A DNA stretch of 64,000 nt from Methanococcoides orientis (lineage in GTDB: Archaea; Halobacteriota; Methanosarcinia; Methanosarcinales; Methanosarcinaceae): contig NZ_CP073710.1 in NCBI RefSeq assembly GCF_021184045.1, positions 1,684,685 to 1,748,684 of the forward strand, written 5' to 3'. The notes beneath the pieces were generated by a model, which saw nothing but the letters and a program-made list of their open reading frames with translations, was not told the DNA's origin and did no database searches. This document shows, in pieces, positions 1 to 8,678 of this stretch (its first letter is position 1; every line of letters starts with the position of its first letter). The position numbers and the translations under genes were made by a program.

Positions 1-662
1 TCGTTGGTACTGGTATCCCCATCCACCACAACCATATTGAAGCTCTTGTCCACAGCTTTTTTCAGGCAACTATCAAGGACATCGGTAGCAACTTCAGCGT
101 CCGTGTAGACAAAACCGAGCATAGTACCCATGTTCGGTTCGATCATTCCTGAACCTTTGCCAATACCACCAATACAAATGCCAGAATTAAGTTCAACAGC
201 AGCCATCTTCGGAACGGTATCCGTCGTCATAATAGCACGTGCAGCCTGGCTGTTTCCCTGAGGAGATGATGTAAGCGAACCCACAACTTCATCGATGTTG
301 TCCTTTATCCAGCCAACATCAAGTTTTCTTCCGATCACACCTGTGGATGCCACGCCAACAAGCTCACTGTCAACCCCAAGTTTCGTCGAAAGGACAGATG
401 CCATCTCCCTGGCATCGGCCAGACCTTCCTCACCGGTAAAAGCATTTGCGTTGCCACTGTTAGCGATTATAGCAACCAGTTTTCCATTCTTCTGAAGTGC
501 TTCGCGGGTCACGACCAGAGGAGCAGCTATCACTTTATTTCTGGTAAAAACACCTGCTGCATTCCCTTCACCTACGATCACCGCAAGCCCCATCTTTCCC
601 GGCTTGATACCGTAAGAACGTACACCTTTTACTGAACATATCCCGCCATCTATAATTTTCAT
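1..662 (-). CDS. argJ: Glutamate N-acetyltransferase / amino-acid acetyltransferase ArgJ, 3' end outside window
   Basis: ArgJ moves the acetyl group from N-acetylornithine to glutamate, the recycling step of arginine synthesis. About 220 residues are visible, from MKIIDGGICSVKGV at ATG 662. Family signatures are present: ANSGNANAFTG, ASTGVIGRKL and MTTDTVPKMAAVE. GMIEPNMGTML near the end contains the conserved Thr (GTML) that is both the self-cleavage site and the nucleophile of the beta subunit, so the window holds the alpha chain and the start of beta. It lies downstream of argC and a CBS gene on the same strand, as in an arg operon. Whether it is the mono- or bifunctional form cannot be told from this part. 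Confidence 0.95.
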   Translation of the reverse strand, partial: MKIIDGGICSVKGVRSYGIKPGKMGLAVIVGEGNAAGVFTRNKVIAAPLVVTREALQKNGKLVAIIANSGNANAFTGEEGLADAREMASVLSTKLGVDSELVGVASTGVIGRKLDVGWIKDNIDEVVGSLTSSPQGNSQAARAIMTTDTVPKMAAVELNSGICIGGIGKGSGMIEPNMGTMLGFVYTDAEVATDVLDSCLKKAVDKSFNMVVVDGDTSTN

Positions 663-672
663 TTAAACCACA

Positions 673-1137
673 TTAAATACCTGCAAGACCGCGAATTATA
701 TCCCCACGTGTGATTATACCCACAAGCTTATCGCCATCGAGAACCGGAAGCCTGTTGATTTTATGTTTTGTCATCAATTTGGAAGCATCTTCAACGGAAC
801 TTTCAAGGCTCACCGTGAAAATATCTTTCTCCATGATATCGCTGACCGGTTTTGAACCCACATCTGAAAGCATCTTCTTGGTATCCTCCCAGCTGATGAG
901 TTCACGTATGGGTATCTCAATAACCTCAAATGGACTGGGAAGCCACAGACCGCCATGTTCAGGGATCTCCAGAAGTTTTAGAAGGTCGCCTTCTGAGACA
1001 ATACCCATGACATTACTGCCAGAAACAACAGGAACGCCACTTATGTCCTCTTTCTTCAGCAACTGTGCGACACTACTGATGGAATCTTCAGGACTGCATA
1101 CAATAACACTGCTGCTCATAATATCCTTTACTTTCAT
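673..1137 (-). CDS. CBS-domain pair protein
   Basis: A 154-residue protein made almost only of two CBS motifs (MKVKDIMSSSVIVC at the start; VSDIMEKDIFTV and GIITRGDIIRGL near the end). CBS pairs bind adenine nucleotides or SAM and act as sensors or dimer platforms. The start is taken at ATG 1137, six bases after AAGGAGAT; the ATG at 1143 abuts that Shine-Dalgarno and is too close. It lies between argC and argJ with gaps of about 10-22 bases, so it is probably co-transcribed with arginine genes. A link to arginine metabolism is inference from position only. Confidence 0.9.
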   Translation of the reverse strand: MKVKDIMSSSVIVCSPEDSISSVAQLLKKEDISGVPVVSGSNVMGIVSEGDLLKLLEIPEHGGLWLPSPFEVIEIPIRELISWEDTKKMLSDVGSKPVSDIMEKDIFTVSLESSVEDASKLMTKHKINRLPVLDGDKLVGIITRGDIIRGLAGI

Positions 1138-1159
1138 GATCATATCTCCTTTTCGTTAT

Positions 1160-2182
1160 TTATGGTGAAGTTGCCGGAGTCCAGATACCTGTGGTCTCAT
1201 CAAATCCACACATCACGTTCATATTCTGGATCGCCTGCCCTGAAGCACCTTTTACAAGATTGTCTATCGCTGAGATCACAACAATGCGACCATTATTAGC
1301 GTCCACTTCAAATCCGATGTCACAGAAATTAGAACCCCTTACAGCACCAAGGGATGGGATGTCATCCAGTACCCTGACAAAGGGTTTGTCCTTGTAGAAA
1401 TCAGTATAAATATCTCTGACATCTTCCACTGACAAGCTGTCATTTACGAACAGGTGGGCTGTTGTCAGAATTCCACGAATGGATGGAATAACATGTGGAG
1501 TAAAACTAACGTCAGTAAGTTTACTGTCCAGACGATTCAGTTCCTGGAAGATCTCCGCCCTGTGTCTGTGTGTCGTCAACTTATATGCCTGCACATTCTC
1601 TGCCATGTTAGGATAATGGGATGCTGGTGTTGGATTGATACCCGCACCTGTAATTCCTGATTTGGAATCGAATATAGCCATTTTGAGAAGCCCGCCAGCA
1701 GCAAGTGGAGCTGCAGATAGAGTTGCCCCTGTGGGATAGCATCCCGGATTTGCAATGAATGACTGTTCCTTTATCTCAGGATGAAGCTCGACAAGCCCAA
1801 ACACCGCATCTCTGGGATCAGCATGTTCCATTCCATAGACCTCTTCGAAAATATCGGTCTTCAAACGATAATCTGCACTCAGGTCAATGACCTTCACATC
1901 GTTGTCGATAAGCTCAGGGACTATGTTCATTGCGGTTCCATGAGGAACGGCCACAAAAACAACATCACACCGCTCTTTGATCTCTTCCGGACCAAGATCT
2001 TCGAACTTAAGGTCAGAAAAACCACGCAGGTGTTTGTGAGTATCACTTACAGCATCCCCGGACAATCTGCGGGACGTTGCTGCTTCAATGTTAACTTTAG
2101 GATGGTTCAAAAGCAGGCGCATCAGTTCGCCACCTGTGTAACCGGAGGCACCGACTATTCCTGCATTGATCATATCGGTCAT
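1160..2182 (-). CDS. argC: N-acetyl-gamma-glutamyl-phosphate reductase
   Basis: Catalyses the NADPH-dependent reduction of N-acetylglutamyl phosphate to the semialdehyde in arginine synthesis. The 340-residue product has the N-terminal Rossmann motif GIVGASGYTGGELMRLL and the catalytic-cysteine motif FIANPGCYPTGATL, with the C-terminal substrate-binding part (HRHRAEIFQEL). Length is normal for the family. The start may be ATG 2182 or ATG 2173; neither has a strong Shine-Dalgarno. First gene of a same-strand run argC, CBS protein, argJ. Confidence 0.96.
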   Translation of the reverse strand: MTDMINAGIVGASGYTGGELMRLLLNHPKVNIEAATSRRLSGDAVSDTHKHLRGFSDLKFEDLGPEEIKERCDVVFVAVPHGTAMNIVPELIDNDVKVIDLSADYRLKTDIFEEVYGMEHADPRDAVFGLVELHPEIKEQSFIANPGCYPTGATLSAAPLAAGGLLKMAIFDSKSGITGAGINPTPASHYPNMAENVQAYKLTTHRHRAEIFQELNRLDSKLTDVSFTPHVIPSIRGILTTAHLFVNDSLSVEDVRDIYTDFYKDKPFVRVLDDIPSLGAVRGSNFCDIGFEVDANNGRIVVISAIDNLVKGASGQAIQNMNVMCGFDETTGIWTPATSP

Positions 2183-2212
2183 GCATTTATGTATAGTTCC
2201 AAGATTAATTAA

Positions 2213-2581
2213 GGTTGTTATTTTTACAGTACTTTTATCCAGTTGTGCTTAATCTCTAATCTGGAAATTTATGTCACACATACAACCATGAAAGCAACTG
2301 AAAACTTTTGTGACTTGCTTCTTTGAACCAGATAATCAAACCACTTTTCTTTACTTCAACCTACACACGAATATGTAATCTGCTTTTGACTTTATTTCAA
2401 TTATACAATAATTATAGATAATGTAGTCAAAATGTTTATAATGTAGAGATTCAAATGTACTAGTACCTTTTTGCATTTGAACTGCAAACGCTAAATGCTG
2501 TCCAAAACTTTTCAACCATATTTATAAGGCATGACACATAAATTAGGTATGTAGCAAAATACAATCCATTGAGAAGTAACA
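2213..2581. other. AT-rich intergenic region with a promoter for the DUF1616 gene
   Basis: About 370 bases between argC and the DUF1616 gene, which are transcribed divergently. It is rich in A and T and has no convincing open frame on either strand. TTTATAAGG near 2520-2528 is a plausible TATA element for the rightward gene at 2582. I see no RNA gene in it. Confidence 0.4.
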
Positions 2582-3466
2582 ATGAAATATCGAAATAATA
2601 TACCCTCTGATATACAGGTTGTCATAGCACTTGTTCTACTTACCTGCATATTCATAATGGTCCCCACTTTGAGCAACACGCCCATACGAACTGCCCTTGG
2701 GCTTCCAATAGTGCTGTTCTTACCAGGTTATGCATTGATAGCAGCACTTTTCCCAGCCAAGGATGACCTGGATGGGATCGAGAGATTCGCACTTAGTTTT
2801 GGCCTGAGTATTGCAGTAGTTCCCCTTATTGGCCTTGCACTCAACTATACAACATGGGGAATCAGGCTTTACCCCATACTAATATCACTTTCTGCATTCA
2901 CCATCATAATGTGTATAGTAGCAATGTTCAGGAGAAATTCCTTGCCTGAGGAAGATCAGTTCAATGTACCTTTTTCCTCAGCATATATTTCATTGAAAGA
3001 TGAGATCTCAAAAAAGCCGGAGAACAAACTTGACCAGATACTGACAATCCTTCTGGTGTTATCAATAGTAGCCTCAATATTAACTCTTGCATACGTGGTT
3101 GTCACACCAAAGGAAGGAGAAAAATTTACTGAATTCTATATCCTTGGACCTGATGGAATGGCTGATGGATATCCCACAGACCTACAGCTTGGTCAAAATG
3201 GTACCGTAATCATTGGAATTGTAAACCACGAATATGCAGATACTGAATATTCCATAAAGCTAATGCTTGATAATAAGTCACAACAAATTGATCAGGAATT
3301 GTTTCACATAACCATTCCGCACAACGAAACGTGGGAGAAAGAAGTAACTTTTACACCACCATCTGTAGGTAAAGACATGAAACTGCAATTCCTGCTCTAC
3401 AAAGATAAGAACATGGCAGAGTCATATAGAGACCTCCATTTATGGATCGATGTAAGCGAGGTTTGA
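2582..3466 (+). CDS. DUF1616-family membrane protein
   Basis: A 294-residue protein. The first ~120 residues carry four hydrophobic segments (around residues 10-30, 38-60, 68-90 and 98-120), followed by a charged cytoplasmic stretch and another membrane segment near residue 160. The last ~120 residues look like an extracellular beta-rich domain (FYILGPDGMADGYPTDLQLGQ). This arrangement, including the FYxLGxxGxAxxYP motif, fits DUF1616, an archaeal family of unknown function often found near cell-surface genes. The following CPBP protease gene starts 1 base after the stop, so the two are probably translated together. Confidence 0.8.
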   Translation: MKYRNNIPSDIQVVIALVLLTCIFIMVPTLSNTPIRTALGLPIVLFLPGYALIAALFPAKDDLDGIERFALSFGLSIAVVPLIGLALNYTTWGIRLYPILISLSAFTIIMCIVAMFRRNSLPEEDQFNVPFSSAYISLKDEISKKPENKLDQILTILLVLSIVASILTLAYVVVTPKEGEKFTEFYILGPDGMADGYPTDLQLGQNGTVIIGIVNHEYADTEYSIKLMLDNKSQQIDQELFHITIPHNETWEKEVTFTPPSVGKDMKLQFLLYKDKNMAESYRDLHLWIDVSEV

Positions 3467-3467
3467 A

Positions 3468-4304
3468 ATGGAAATTGAAACTGAAGTTGAAGCTATTGTT
3501 GTAGAGAACAAACTCCTTAACAAAATAAGGAGAATGGACCAATTACAGATTGATCTTCTTGTTATAGCAATCCCTTCATTGATGATAATAATCGCGGAAA
3601 TGTCATTGTTTTCTGGCATGACAAAAATCACGATATGGACACATTTGATCCTGCTGATAATGTTAACGTTGTCCACAATGATATTTAACGATAAGAACAG
3701 ACAGCATATAGCATATGCATTTATTCTTCTGTCCTTACTGAGGATACTCAATCTATCAATGCCAGTGTTCTTTGAGATGACACTTCATTCCTATGCATTC
3801 ATCTATGCAACTCTAGCAATACCGATATATATTCTTGTAAAGGATCAGGACATCTCACTTTCACAACTTGGCATTAACAAGAATATAAGGTACTATGACC
3901 TCCCTCTTGTCCTGATAGCAAGTATTGTGATTGCAGCAGGAGAATTCGTTATCATCAAACCCGGTTACCTCATACCGGATATATCATTATTGAACTTGCT
4001 TAAAATATCCATCATCATGATATTTTTTGTAGGTCTTATCGAAGAGCTTGTATTCAGATCAATACTGCAAACGAAGCTTGAAGAAATGATAGGCAAGTAC
4101 CAGGGACTTATCCTTGCAACTATACTTTTCGCAGTTATGCATTCCGGATATGGTACGCCATATGAAATAGCATTTTCCGGGTTTGCAGGTTTTGTGCTTG
4201 GAACCATGTATTTAATAAGAAGAAATCTATTCCTTGTGACGATGACACAGGGATTTGTGAACATACTACTCTTTGGACTGCTCCCTCACATCGTAACTCC
4301 CTAA
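3468..4304 (+). CDS. CPBP-family (CAAX/Abi-like) intramembrane metalloprotease
   Basis: A 278-residue integral membrane protein with about eight hydrophobic segments. It has the glutamic motif EELVFRSIL (EExxxR) near residue 193 and a second conserved-His motif AVMHSGYGTPYEI near residue 222. Both belong to the CPBP family related to Rce1 and Abi. Such proteins cleave prenylated or other membrane substrates; the substrate here is unknown. It follows the DUF1616 gene by 1 base. The reading frame continues past its TAA as 39 more open codons with a membrane segment (see 4305-4424). Confidence 0.85.
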   Translation: MEIETEVEAIVVENKLLNKIRRMDQLQIDLLVIAIPSLMIIIAEMSLFSGMTKITIWTHLILLIMLTLSTMIFNDKNRQHIAYAFILLSLLRILNLSMPVFFEMTLHSYAFIYATLAIPIYILVKDQDISLSQLGINKNIRYYDLPLVLIASIVIAAGEFVIIKPGYLIPDISLLNLLKISIIMIFFVGLIEELVFRSILQTKLEEMIGKYQGLILATILFAVMHSGYGTPYEIAFSGFAGFVLGTMYLIRRNLFLVTMTQGFVNILLFGLLPHIVTP

Positions 4305-4424
4305 TTGAATACTCCAGAGTTAGCTACAGAAAATACCAAGTTGATAGTTGAGCTAGTATTTTTGATCATATCAATTGCTTCAATCGGATTTATTGAATTA
4401 AGAAGAAATATATCAATCAAATAA
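4305..4424 (+). CDS. Possible 39-residue membrane peptide or former C-terminus of the CPBP protein
   Basis: Directly after the CPBP stop codon, and in the same frame, TTG 4305 opens a 39-codon frame. It encodes a polar N-terminus, one hydrophobic segment (VELVFLIISIASIGFIEL) and a basic end (RRNISIK), then TAA. It could be a separate small gene from TTG, or a C-terminal membrane anchor cut off by a stop mutation. There is no clear Shine-Dalgarno. Low certainty that it is expressed. Confidence 0.3.
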   Translation: MNTPELATENTKLIVELVFLIISIASIGFIELRRNISIK

Positions 4425-4538
4425 GAACATTCTTTTGACATATCATAGATATATTTTAATTAATGATAAGACATATAATAACAAATATAATTTCATAAAA
4501 TCCTTATAGTATACTACCAATGATTTAATTAGGAGATA

Positions 4539-4799
4539 ATGTACCAAATGCTAACGAGCATAATTTCAACTACTAGTGTTGTATCATCTACTGTGGTATC
4601 AATGATAACAGATATAGGATTAACTGAATATGATATACCAACATTCATTGTTTTTATATTTCTAGTGTCCGCAAAAGAGATCTTATCTGCTTCAAAGTAC
4701 TGGAAAAAAGCGTTAGCTACATCTCTTAATATGAGCATATTCACACTTCTCGTAGTCTTTACAAGCATTGTGATCTTCAAGATCACAGAAATAATTTAA
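4539..4799 (+). CDS. Small hydrophobic membrane protein, function unknown
   Basis: An 86-residue protein starting at ATG 4539 behind TTAGGAGATA, a good Shine-Dalgarno. It has three hydrophobic stretches: an N-terminal one rich in Ile, Ser, Thr and Val, a central one (IPTFIVFIFLVSAKEIL), and a C-terminal one (MSIFTLLVVFTSIVIFKI). I do not recognise a family. It is monocistronic in an AT-rich stretch; the nearest genes are the CPBP protease upstream and a deoxyribosyltransferase downstream. Confidence 0.6.
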   Translation: MYQMLTSIISTTSVVSSTVVSMITDIGLTEYDIPTFIVFIFLVSAKEILSASKYWKKALATSLNMSIFTLLVVFTSIVIFKITEII

Positions 4800-4812
4800 A
4801 ATTGGTATCAAA

Positions 4813-4950
4813 TTAGCAGGAAAGTTTTCGCCCCAACTTTTCGACTTTCTTTGCTATTTCTTGCACATGAGCATCTTGAGAAATAGTCCCTACAGGTACA
4901 TCTTCAAAGGAATTTTTAAAAATAAATTTAACCCTATTTTTAACTACATT
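4813..4950 (-). pseudogene. Short open remnant without a start codon
   Basis: Forty-five open codons on the minus strand end in TAA at 4813 and read like real protein (for example SFEDVPVGTISQDAHVQEIA and KKVEKLGRKL). An in-frame TGA lies just upstream and there is no ATG, GTG or TTG in frame, so it looks like the tail of a decayed gene. I cannot assign it to a family. The rest of the 4800-5130 gap is AT-rich with nothing else recognisable except the Shine-Dalgarno AAGGAGATAAA before 5131. Confidence 0.3.
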
Positions 4951-5130
4951 TCAAAAATTTGAACGCTCGCCTTGCAAAAGAGATTCAGATCAATAACATC
5001 AGTAATCAACTAAAACTAACGATCGGAAATTGAGTTTATCAACAAAAGTTCAACTACAGTTAAAGTCTCCAGAATGATTATGAATCTTAACTTACATTAT
5101 TAGAGGGCAGAATTAAGACAAGGAGATAAA

Positions 5131-5559
5131 ATGAGCATAACTAAAAAAATATATCTTGCAGCACCCCTGTTCTCTGAAGCTGAACAGGAATTCAACAAAA
5201 AGCTGGAAACTGCACTGGAAGAGATTGGATTCTCGGTATTTGTACCACAGGAGGATTCGAACGACACAGAAGCAGCAAGAGAGGACATGGATTCCAGTAA
5301 TATCTTCCAGTTAAATGTTGAAGCCATCGATGCCTGTGACATAGTGGTCGCTGTTCTTGATGGTGGTACTGATGTCGATTCCGGGACAGCATGGGAGATC
5401 GGATATGCCTATGCAAAGAACAAGACGGTAATAGGTATTAAAACAGATTTCAGGACACTGGGGCCAGAAGGTCTTGTAAACCTCATGATCGGAGAATCTG
5501 CCAATGAGCTTGAGACCAGTGTCAAAGCTCTTCTGAAAAAGATGGAAAAATACAGTTAA
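5131..5559 (+). CDS. Nucleoside 2-deoxyribosyltransferase family protein
   Basis: A 142-residue protein of the NDT/RCL (COG3613) family, which transfers or hydrolyses the deoxyribose-base bond in nucleoside or nucleotide salvage. KIYLAAPLFSEAEQEF is the N-terminal strand-loop, IDACDIVVAVLDG the second strand, and DVDSGTAWEIGYAYA holds the catalytic Glu and neighbouring Asp typical of the family. The start at 5131 follows AAGGAGATAAA. It converges with the AMMECR1 gene. The exact substrate cannot be read from sequence. Confidence 0.88.
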   Translation: MSITKKIYLAAPLFSEAEQEFNKKLETALEEIGFSVFVPQEDSNDTEAAREDMDSSNIFQLNVEAIDACDIVVAVLDGGTDVDSGTAWEIGYAYAKNKTVIGIKTDFRTLGPEGLVNLMIGESANELETSVKALLKKMEKYS

Positions 5560-5577
5560 GAGGAATCCACACCCTCT

Positions 5578-6180
5578 TCACTTACAACATGAATTGAACT
5601 TTTCTTCTTCAACGTCGCCCCGCGGGCGCATCTCTTTGAAGATCTGACCCTCGAACCAGTACATCTGTGCACCTGTAAGCCAGGCATCGTGTGCCAAACC
5701 AGCCTTTAAGCAGGTGTGGCTCAGGAACTCGATTGCATCAAAATCGTTCTCAGGTGCCACCTGTGGAAGCAGTAAACCCTGGTATGGACCGTCCTTAGCA
5801 ATAAGACCGTGTCGGCCGACTTCTATAACTTCCGGTAGCTTTTGAGGAGGCACATCGATAAGCTCAGGTTGTGTCAGTATAGTGACCTCCACAACAATGT
5901 CACCCATCTCTGAGATACCCACTGCAGGGAAACGAGGGTCCCTTGTTGCTGCCGAGATAGCAGAATCAATGATAGCATCACTCAAAGGAGAATCCGGATA
6001 CGGATGACCGATACATCCTCTCAGATCACCTTCGATGGTCAAGGTCACAAAGACCCCGCGCAATTCATTGAAAACTTCCGGCAAATCGGATACCTGCATT
6101 TTTTTTCCATTCTCAAGGAACAGTTCAATAGTATCCCTTGCAAGACTTACAGCCTTTCTACCTTCGGAATCACTGAGCAT
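5578..6180 (-). CDS. AMMECR1-domain protein (TIGR00296 family)
   Basis: A 200-residue protein with the AMMECR1 core: [20 protein letters not shown] (the LRGCIG hallmark), [11 protein letters not shown] and LLLPQVAPE. The biochemical role of the family is not settled; it is sometimes linked to radical-SAM or redox chemistry. ATG 6180 is preferred because GGGGGTTGA lies just upstream; an in-frame TTG at 6198 is possible. It follows pgk on the same strand with a short gap, so the two probably form one transcript. Confidence 0.9.
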   Translation of the reverse strand: MLSDSEGRKAVSLARDTIELFLENGKKMQVSDLPEVFNELRGVFVTLTIEGDLRGCIGHPYPDSPLSDAIIDSAISAATRDPRFPAVGISEMGDIVVEVTILTQPELIDVPPQKLPEVIEVGRHGLIAKDGPYQGLLLPQVAPENDFDAIEFLSHTCLKAGLAHDAWLTGAQMYWFEGQIFKEMRPRGDVEEEKFNSCCK

Positions 6181-6201
6181 ACTCAACCCCCATGCCAATA
6201 T

Positions 6202-7443
6202 TCATTCAGTTTCAAGATATCTCTTTGCAGCCACCTTTAAGGCCTCTATACCGGGTAGTGCATCCCCGGCAAGGAAATCGATACATGCACCGCCGCCAGT
6301 ACTTATATGGGAGAACTTGTCCTCATAACCCATATTGCGCACTTCAGCAGTAATATGGCCGCCGCCTGCGATCGAATATTCAGCATTCGCCGCAGCCTTT
6401 ATTATCTCAAAGGTCCCGATCTCAAAACCATCGATCTCCGAAACACCTGCGGGACCGTTCAGGACAACGGTCTTTGCGTTCTCGATCTCACTGGAATATG
6501 CAACGATCGTTTCAAGACCAATATCGTTTATCGGAAGGGTCGTTGAAGCTACCTTTTCAATGCTTACATCGATCCGGTTGCCACCGTCATTCAATGCAGC
6601 ATCCCGAGGCAGACCGATCCTCCCTTCGAACCTGTCAAGGACCTGTTTTGCCTTATCGATCTGATCAAGGTATCCCTGGGATTCTATGAACTTCATATTG
6701 GGTTCGCCAATATCAACACCTGATGCAGCAAGCATGACGTTTGCCACAACACCTGTGACAAGAACCCTGTCAGCACCACCACTGGAGAGAACGTTCTCTG
6801 CAACTTTGATGGAATCATCCGCTTTAGCACCCCCAAGTACGAATATGCAAGGGCACTCATTCCCTTTCAGGCTCTTGTCAAGAGCTGTGATCTCACGCTC
6901 CATCAAACGCCCGGCACCACATGGAAGCAGTCCGGTAAAGCCAACGATGGACAATTGTGACCTATGAGATACTGCAAAAGCATCATTGAGGAAAATATCA
7001 AATAGCGGAGCCAGTTGTCGTACCATGTGAGTGCCCTGTTGTTCGCTTACAGGTCTTTTCAGGGATTCTTCCGAATAGAAACGCACATTCTCAAGAAGTA
7101 TAACATCCCCATTCTCCATCGTAGATATACTTGTCCTTGCATACGTGCCAAAGATATCATCAACATAGGTCACCTTGCGACCAAGTAGTCTGGACATTAT
7201 CCGTGCATGTGCCTCCATAGTTGAAAAATCGTTCTTCCCGGGCCGGCTCTGGTGGGCGAGAAGTACGACCTTAGCGTTCTCAAGGGCCCTCAGAGTAGGA
7301 ATATGGCTATTGATCCTCATATCATCAAGAATGCCACCCTCCGGATCCATTGGGGAGTTCAGGTCAACCCTCACAAGAATTGTTCTATCCTCAATGTCAA
7401 AATCGTCGATCGTGAGAAAATCTTTAGCAGTCAAGGTATTCAT
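6202..7443 (-). CDS. pgk: Phosphoglycerate kinase
   Basis: Interconverts 3-phosphoglycerate plus ATP and 1,3-bisphosphoglycerate, here mostly gluconeogenic. The 413-residue product has the substrate motif RTILVRVDLNSPM, ALLAHQSRPG-type sequence (VVLLAHQSRPG), ENVRFYSEES, the VLGGAKADDSI nucleotide region and the C-terminal SIAGGGHITAEV and HISTGGGACIDFLAG motifs. The start is ATG 7443 (MNTLTAKDFLTIDD); the 23 open codons further upstream do not look like protein. Upstream is an AT-rich promoter region of about 120 bases shared with no other gene. Confidence 0.97.
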   Translation of the reverse strand: MNTLTAKDFLTIDDFDIEDRTILVRVDLNSPMDPEGGILDDMRINSHIPTLRALENAKVVLLAHQSRPGKNDFSTMEAHARIMSRLLGRKVTYVDDIFGTYARTSISTMENGDVILLENVRFYSEESLKRPVSEQQGTHMVRQLAPLFDIFLNDAFAVSHRSQLSIVGFTGLLPCGAGRLMEREITALDKSLKGNECPCIFVLGGAKADDSIKVAENVLSSGGADRVLVTGVVANVMLAASGVDIGEPNMKFIESQGYLDQIDKAKQVLDRFEGRIGLPRDAALNDGGNRIDVSIEKVASTTLPINDIGLETIVAYSSEIENAKTVVLNGPAGVSEIDGFEIGTFEIIKAAANAEYSIAGGGHITAEVRNMGYEDKFSHISTGGGACIDFLAGDALPGIEALKVAAKRYLETE

Positions 7444-7561
7444 CACCAGTATAAATATTTGGATTCGTAAGATAATATTGTTTTTTATCGAAATGAATGC
7501 GATGCACGACACTATATACCAATTTTATATTTATCTATATCTATCTGAAATTTACCAGATA

Positions 7562-8629
7562 TCATAGACCTATAATTGATAACAAGTTATTAATGTCCAC
7601 ATTGTTCTCGATAAGCTCGACCATTCGATCAAGTTTATGCTCTTGTCTGAACCTTGCATGTCCGATCAGACCTTCCATCCTGCCTATGGTTGACATGGTA
7701 TCACCACGAACAAGCACCACAGGAATTCCTGCTTCATCCGCACTTCCCAGCACCGCACCACTCGGCTGGAGATTACCAGTAAGTACAAGGCATTTCACAC
7801 GCGCTTCAATGGCAGCCATCTGAATATCTGCCCTGTCACCTCCGGTGATGACAACTGAGCCGGGGTTGCGTCGGAAATACTTGATAGCCGAGTTAACCTC
7901 CATTGCACCTACAAGATAATGCTCAACAAGCTCTTCAAGGTGCTCTGAACCAGCAAGGACCTCAGCATGTAGATCCTCCACGATCTCGGAGATAGGAACT
8001 GAGCGAAGTGTTGAGTCCTTTGGTAAAACACCAACGACCTTGATACCCTTGCTCTCCAGGAAAGGGACCACCAGTTCGCAAACATACGTCATCTGGCCCT
8101 CATCGACCTCGTTGAGTATAATGCCTGCAAGCATATCAGGATCATTTATCAACTTAATGTCACAGAGAATGCGATCCACAGCATAGACAGAATCATAACG
8201 CGTCACCAGAAGCATCTTTGTTCCAAGTATAGAACTGACCTGAGGATCAGAAAGACCATACATCGCGCCTCCCCCAATGCCACCCGTACCTTCAATGAGA
8301 ACGACATCTTTGTCTTTCGAAACTTCAGCGAATGCATTGCTAAGGGTCCTGTCAAAATGTTTCTCAACACCTGCAAGAGCATCTTCTGCAAGATTGTCGG
8401 TCAGCAATATAGGAGTGATACTATTGATATCGTCCTTCAGATCGAAGACCTTTCGCATCTGTTCTGCATCCTCATCGGAGAGAACACCATTAACATCCAC
8501 CAGCATGTTACCTATCGGTTTCATGTAACCGACAGAATGACCCTTGTTCCGGAGGATGATACCAATTCCCGTACAAAGGGAGCTTTTACCCGAGTATTTT
8601 TCAGAGGAACTTATCAATATAGATGCCAC
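7562..8629 (-). CDS. BioD-like / DRTGG-domain protein (phosphotransacetylase-associated family, COG0857)
   Basis: About 355 residues. The N-terminal half is a BioD-like P-loop domain (SILISSSEKYSGKSSLC as Walker A; VVLIEGTGGIGGG as the switch region). The C-terminal half is a DRTGG domain (VVITGGDRADIQMAAIEA). The architecture equals the regulatory N-terminal part of large bacterial phosphotransacetylases but lacks the catalytic part. GTG 8629 is preferred to GTG 8638 because AAAGGTGG lies directly upstream and the family N-terminus aligns there. It follows the acetyl-CoA synthetase gene by about 50 bases on the same strand, which suggests a role in acetyl-CoA/acetate balance (inference). Confidence 0.87.
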   Translation of the reverse strand: MASILISSSEKYSGKSSLCTGIGIILRNKGHSVGYMKPIGNMLVDVNGVLSDEDAEQMRKVFDLKDDINSITPILLTDNLAEDALAGVEKHFDRTLSNAFAEVSKDKDVVLIEGTGGIGGGAMYGLSDPQVSSILGTKMLLVTRYDSVYAVDRILCDIKLINDPDMLAGIILNEVDEGQMTYVCELVVPFLESKGIKVVGVLPKDSTLRSVPISEIVEDLHAEVLAGSEHLEELVEHYLVGAMEVNSAIKYFRRNPGSVVITGGDRADIQMAAIEARVKCLVLTGNLQPSGAVLGSADEAGIPVVLVRGDTMSTIGRMEGLIGHARFRQEHKLDRMVELIENNVDINNLLSIIGL

Positions 8630-8678
8630 AATAACCACCTTTGTCGTTCAATTATCTCAAATGTCAATGCCAGCATGT

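Noticed and set aside
710-1168. Rightward 152-codon frame opposite the CBS gene
   Set aside because: Exact antisense shadow of a well-supported CBS-domain protein.
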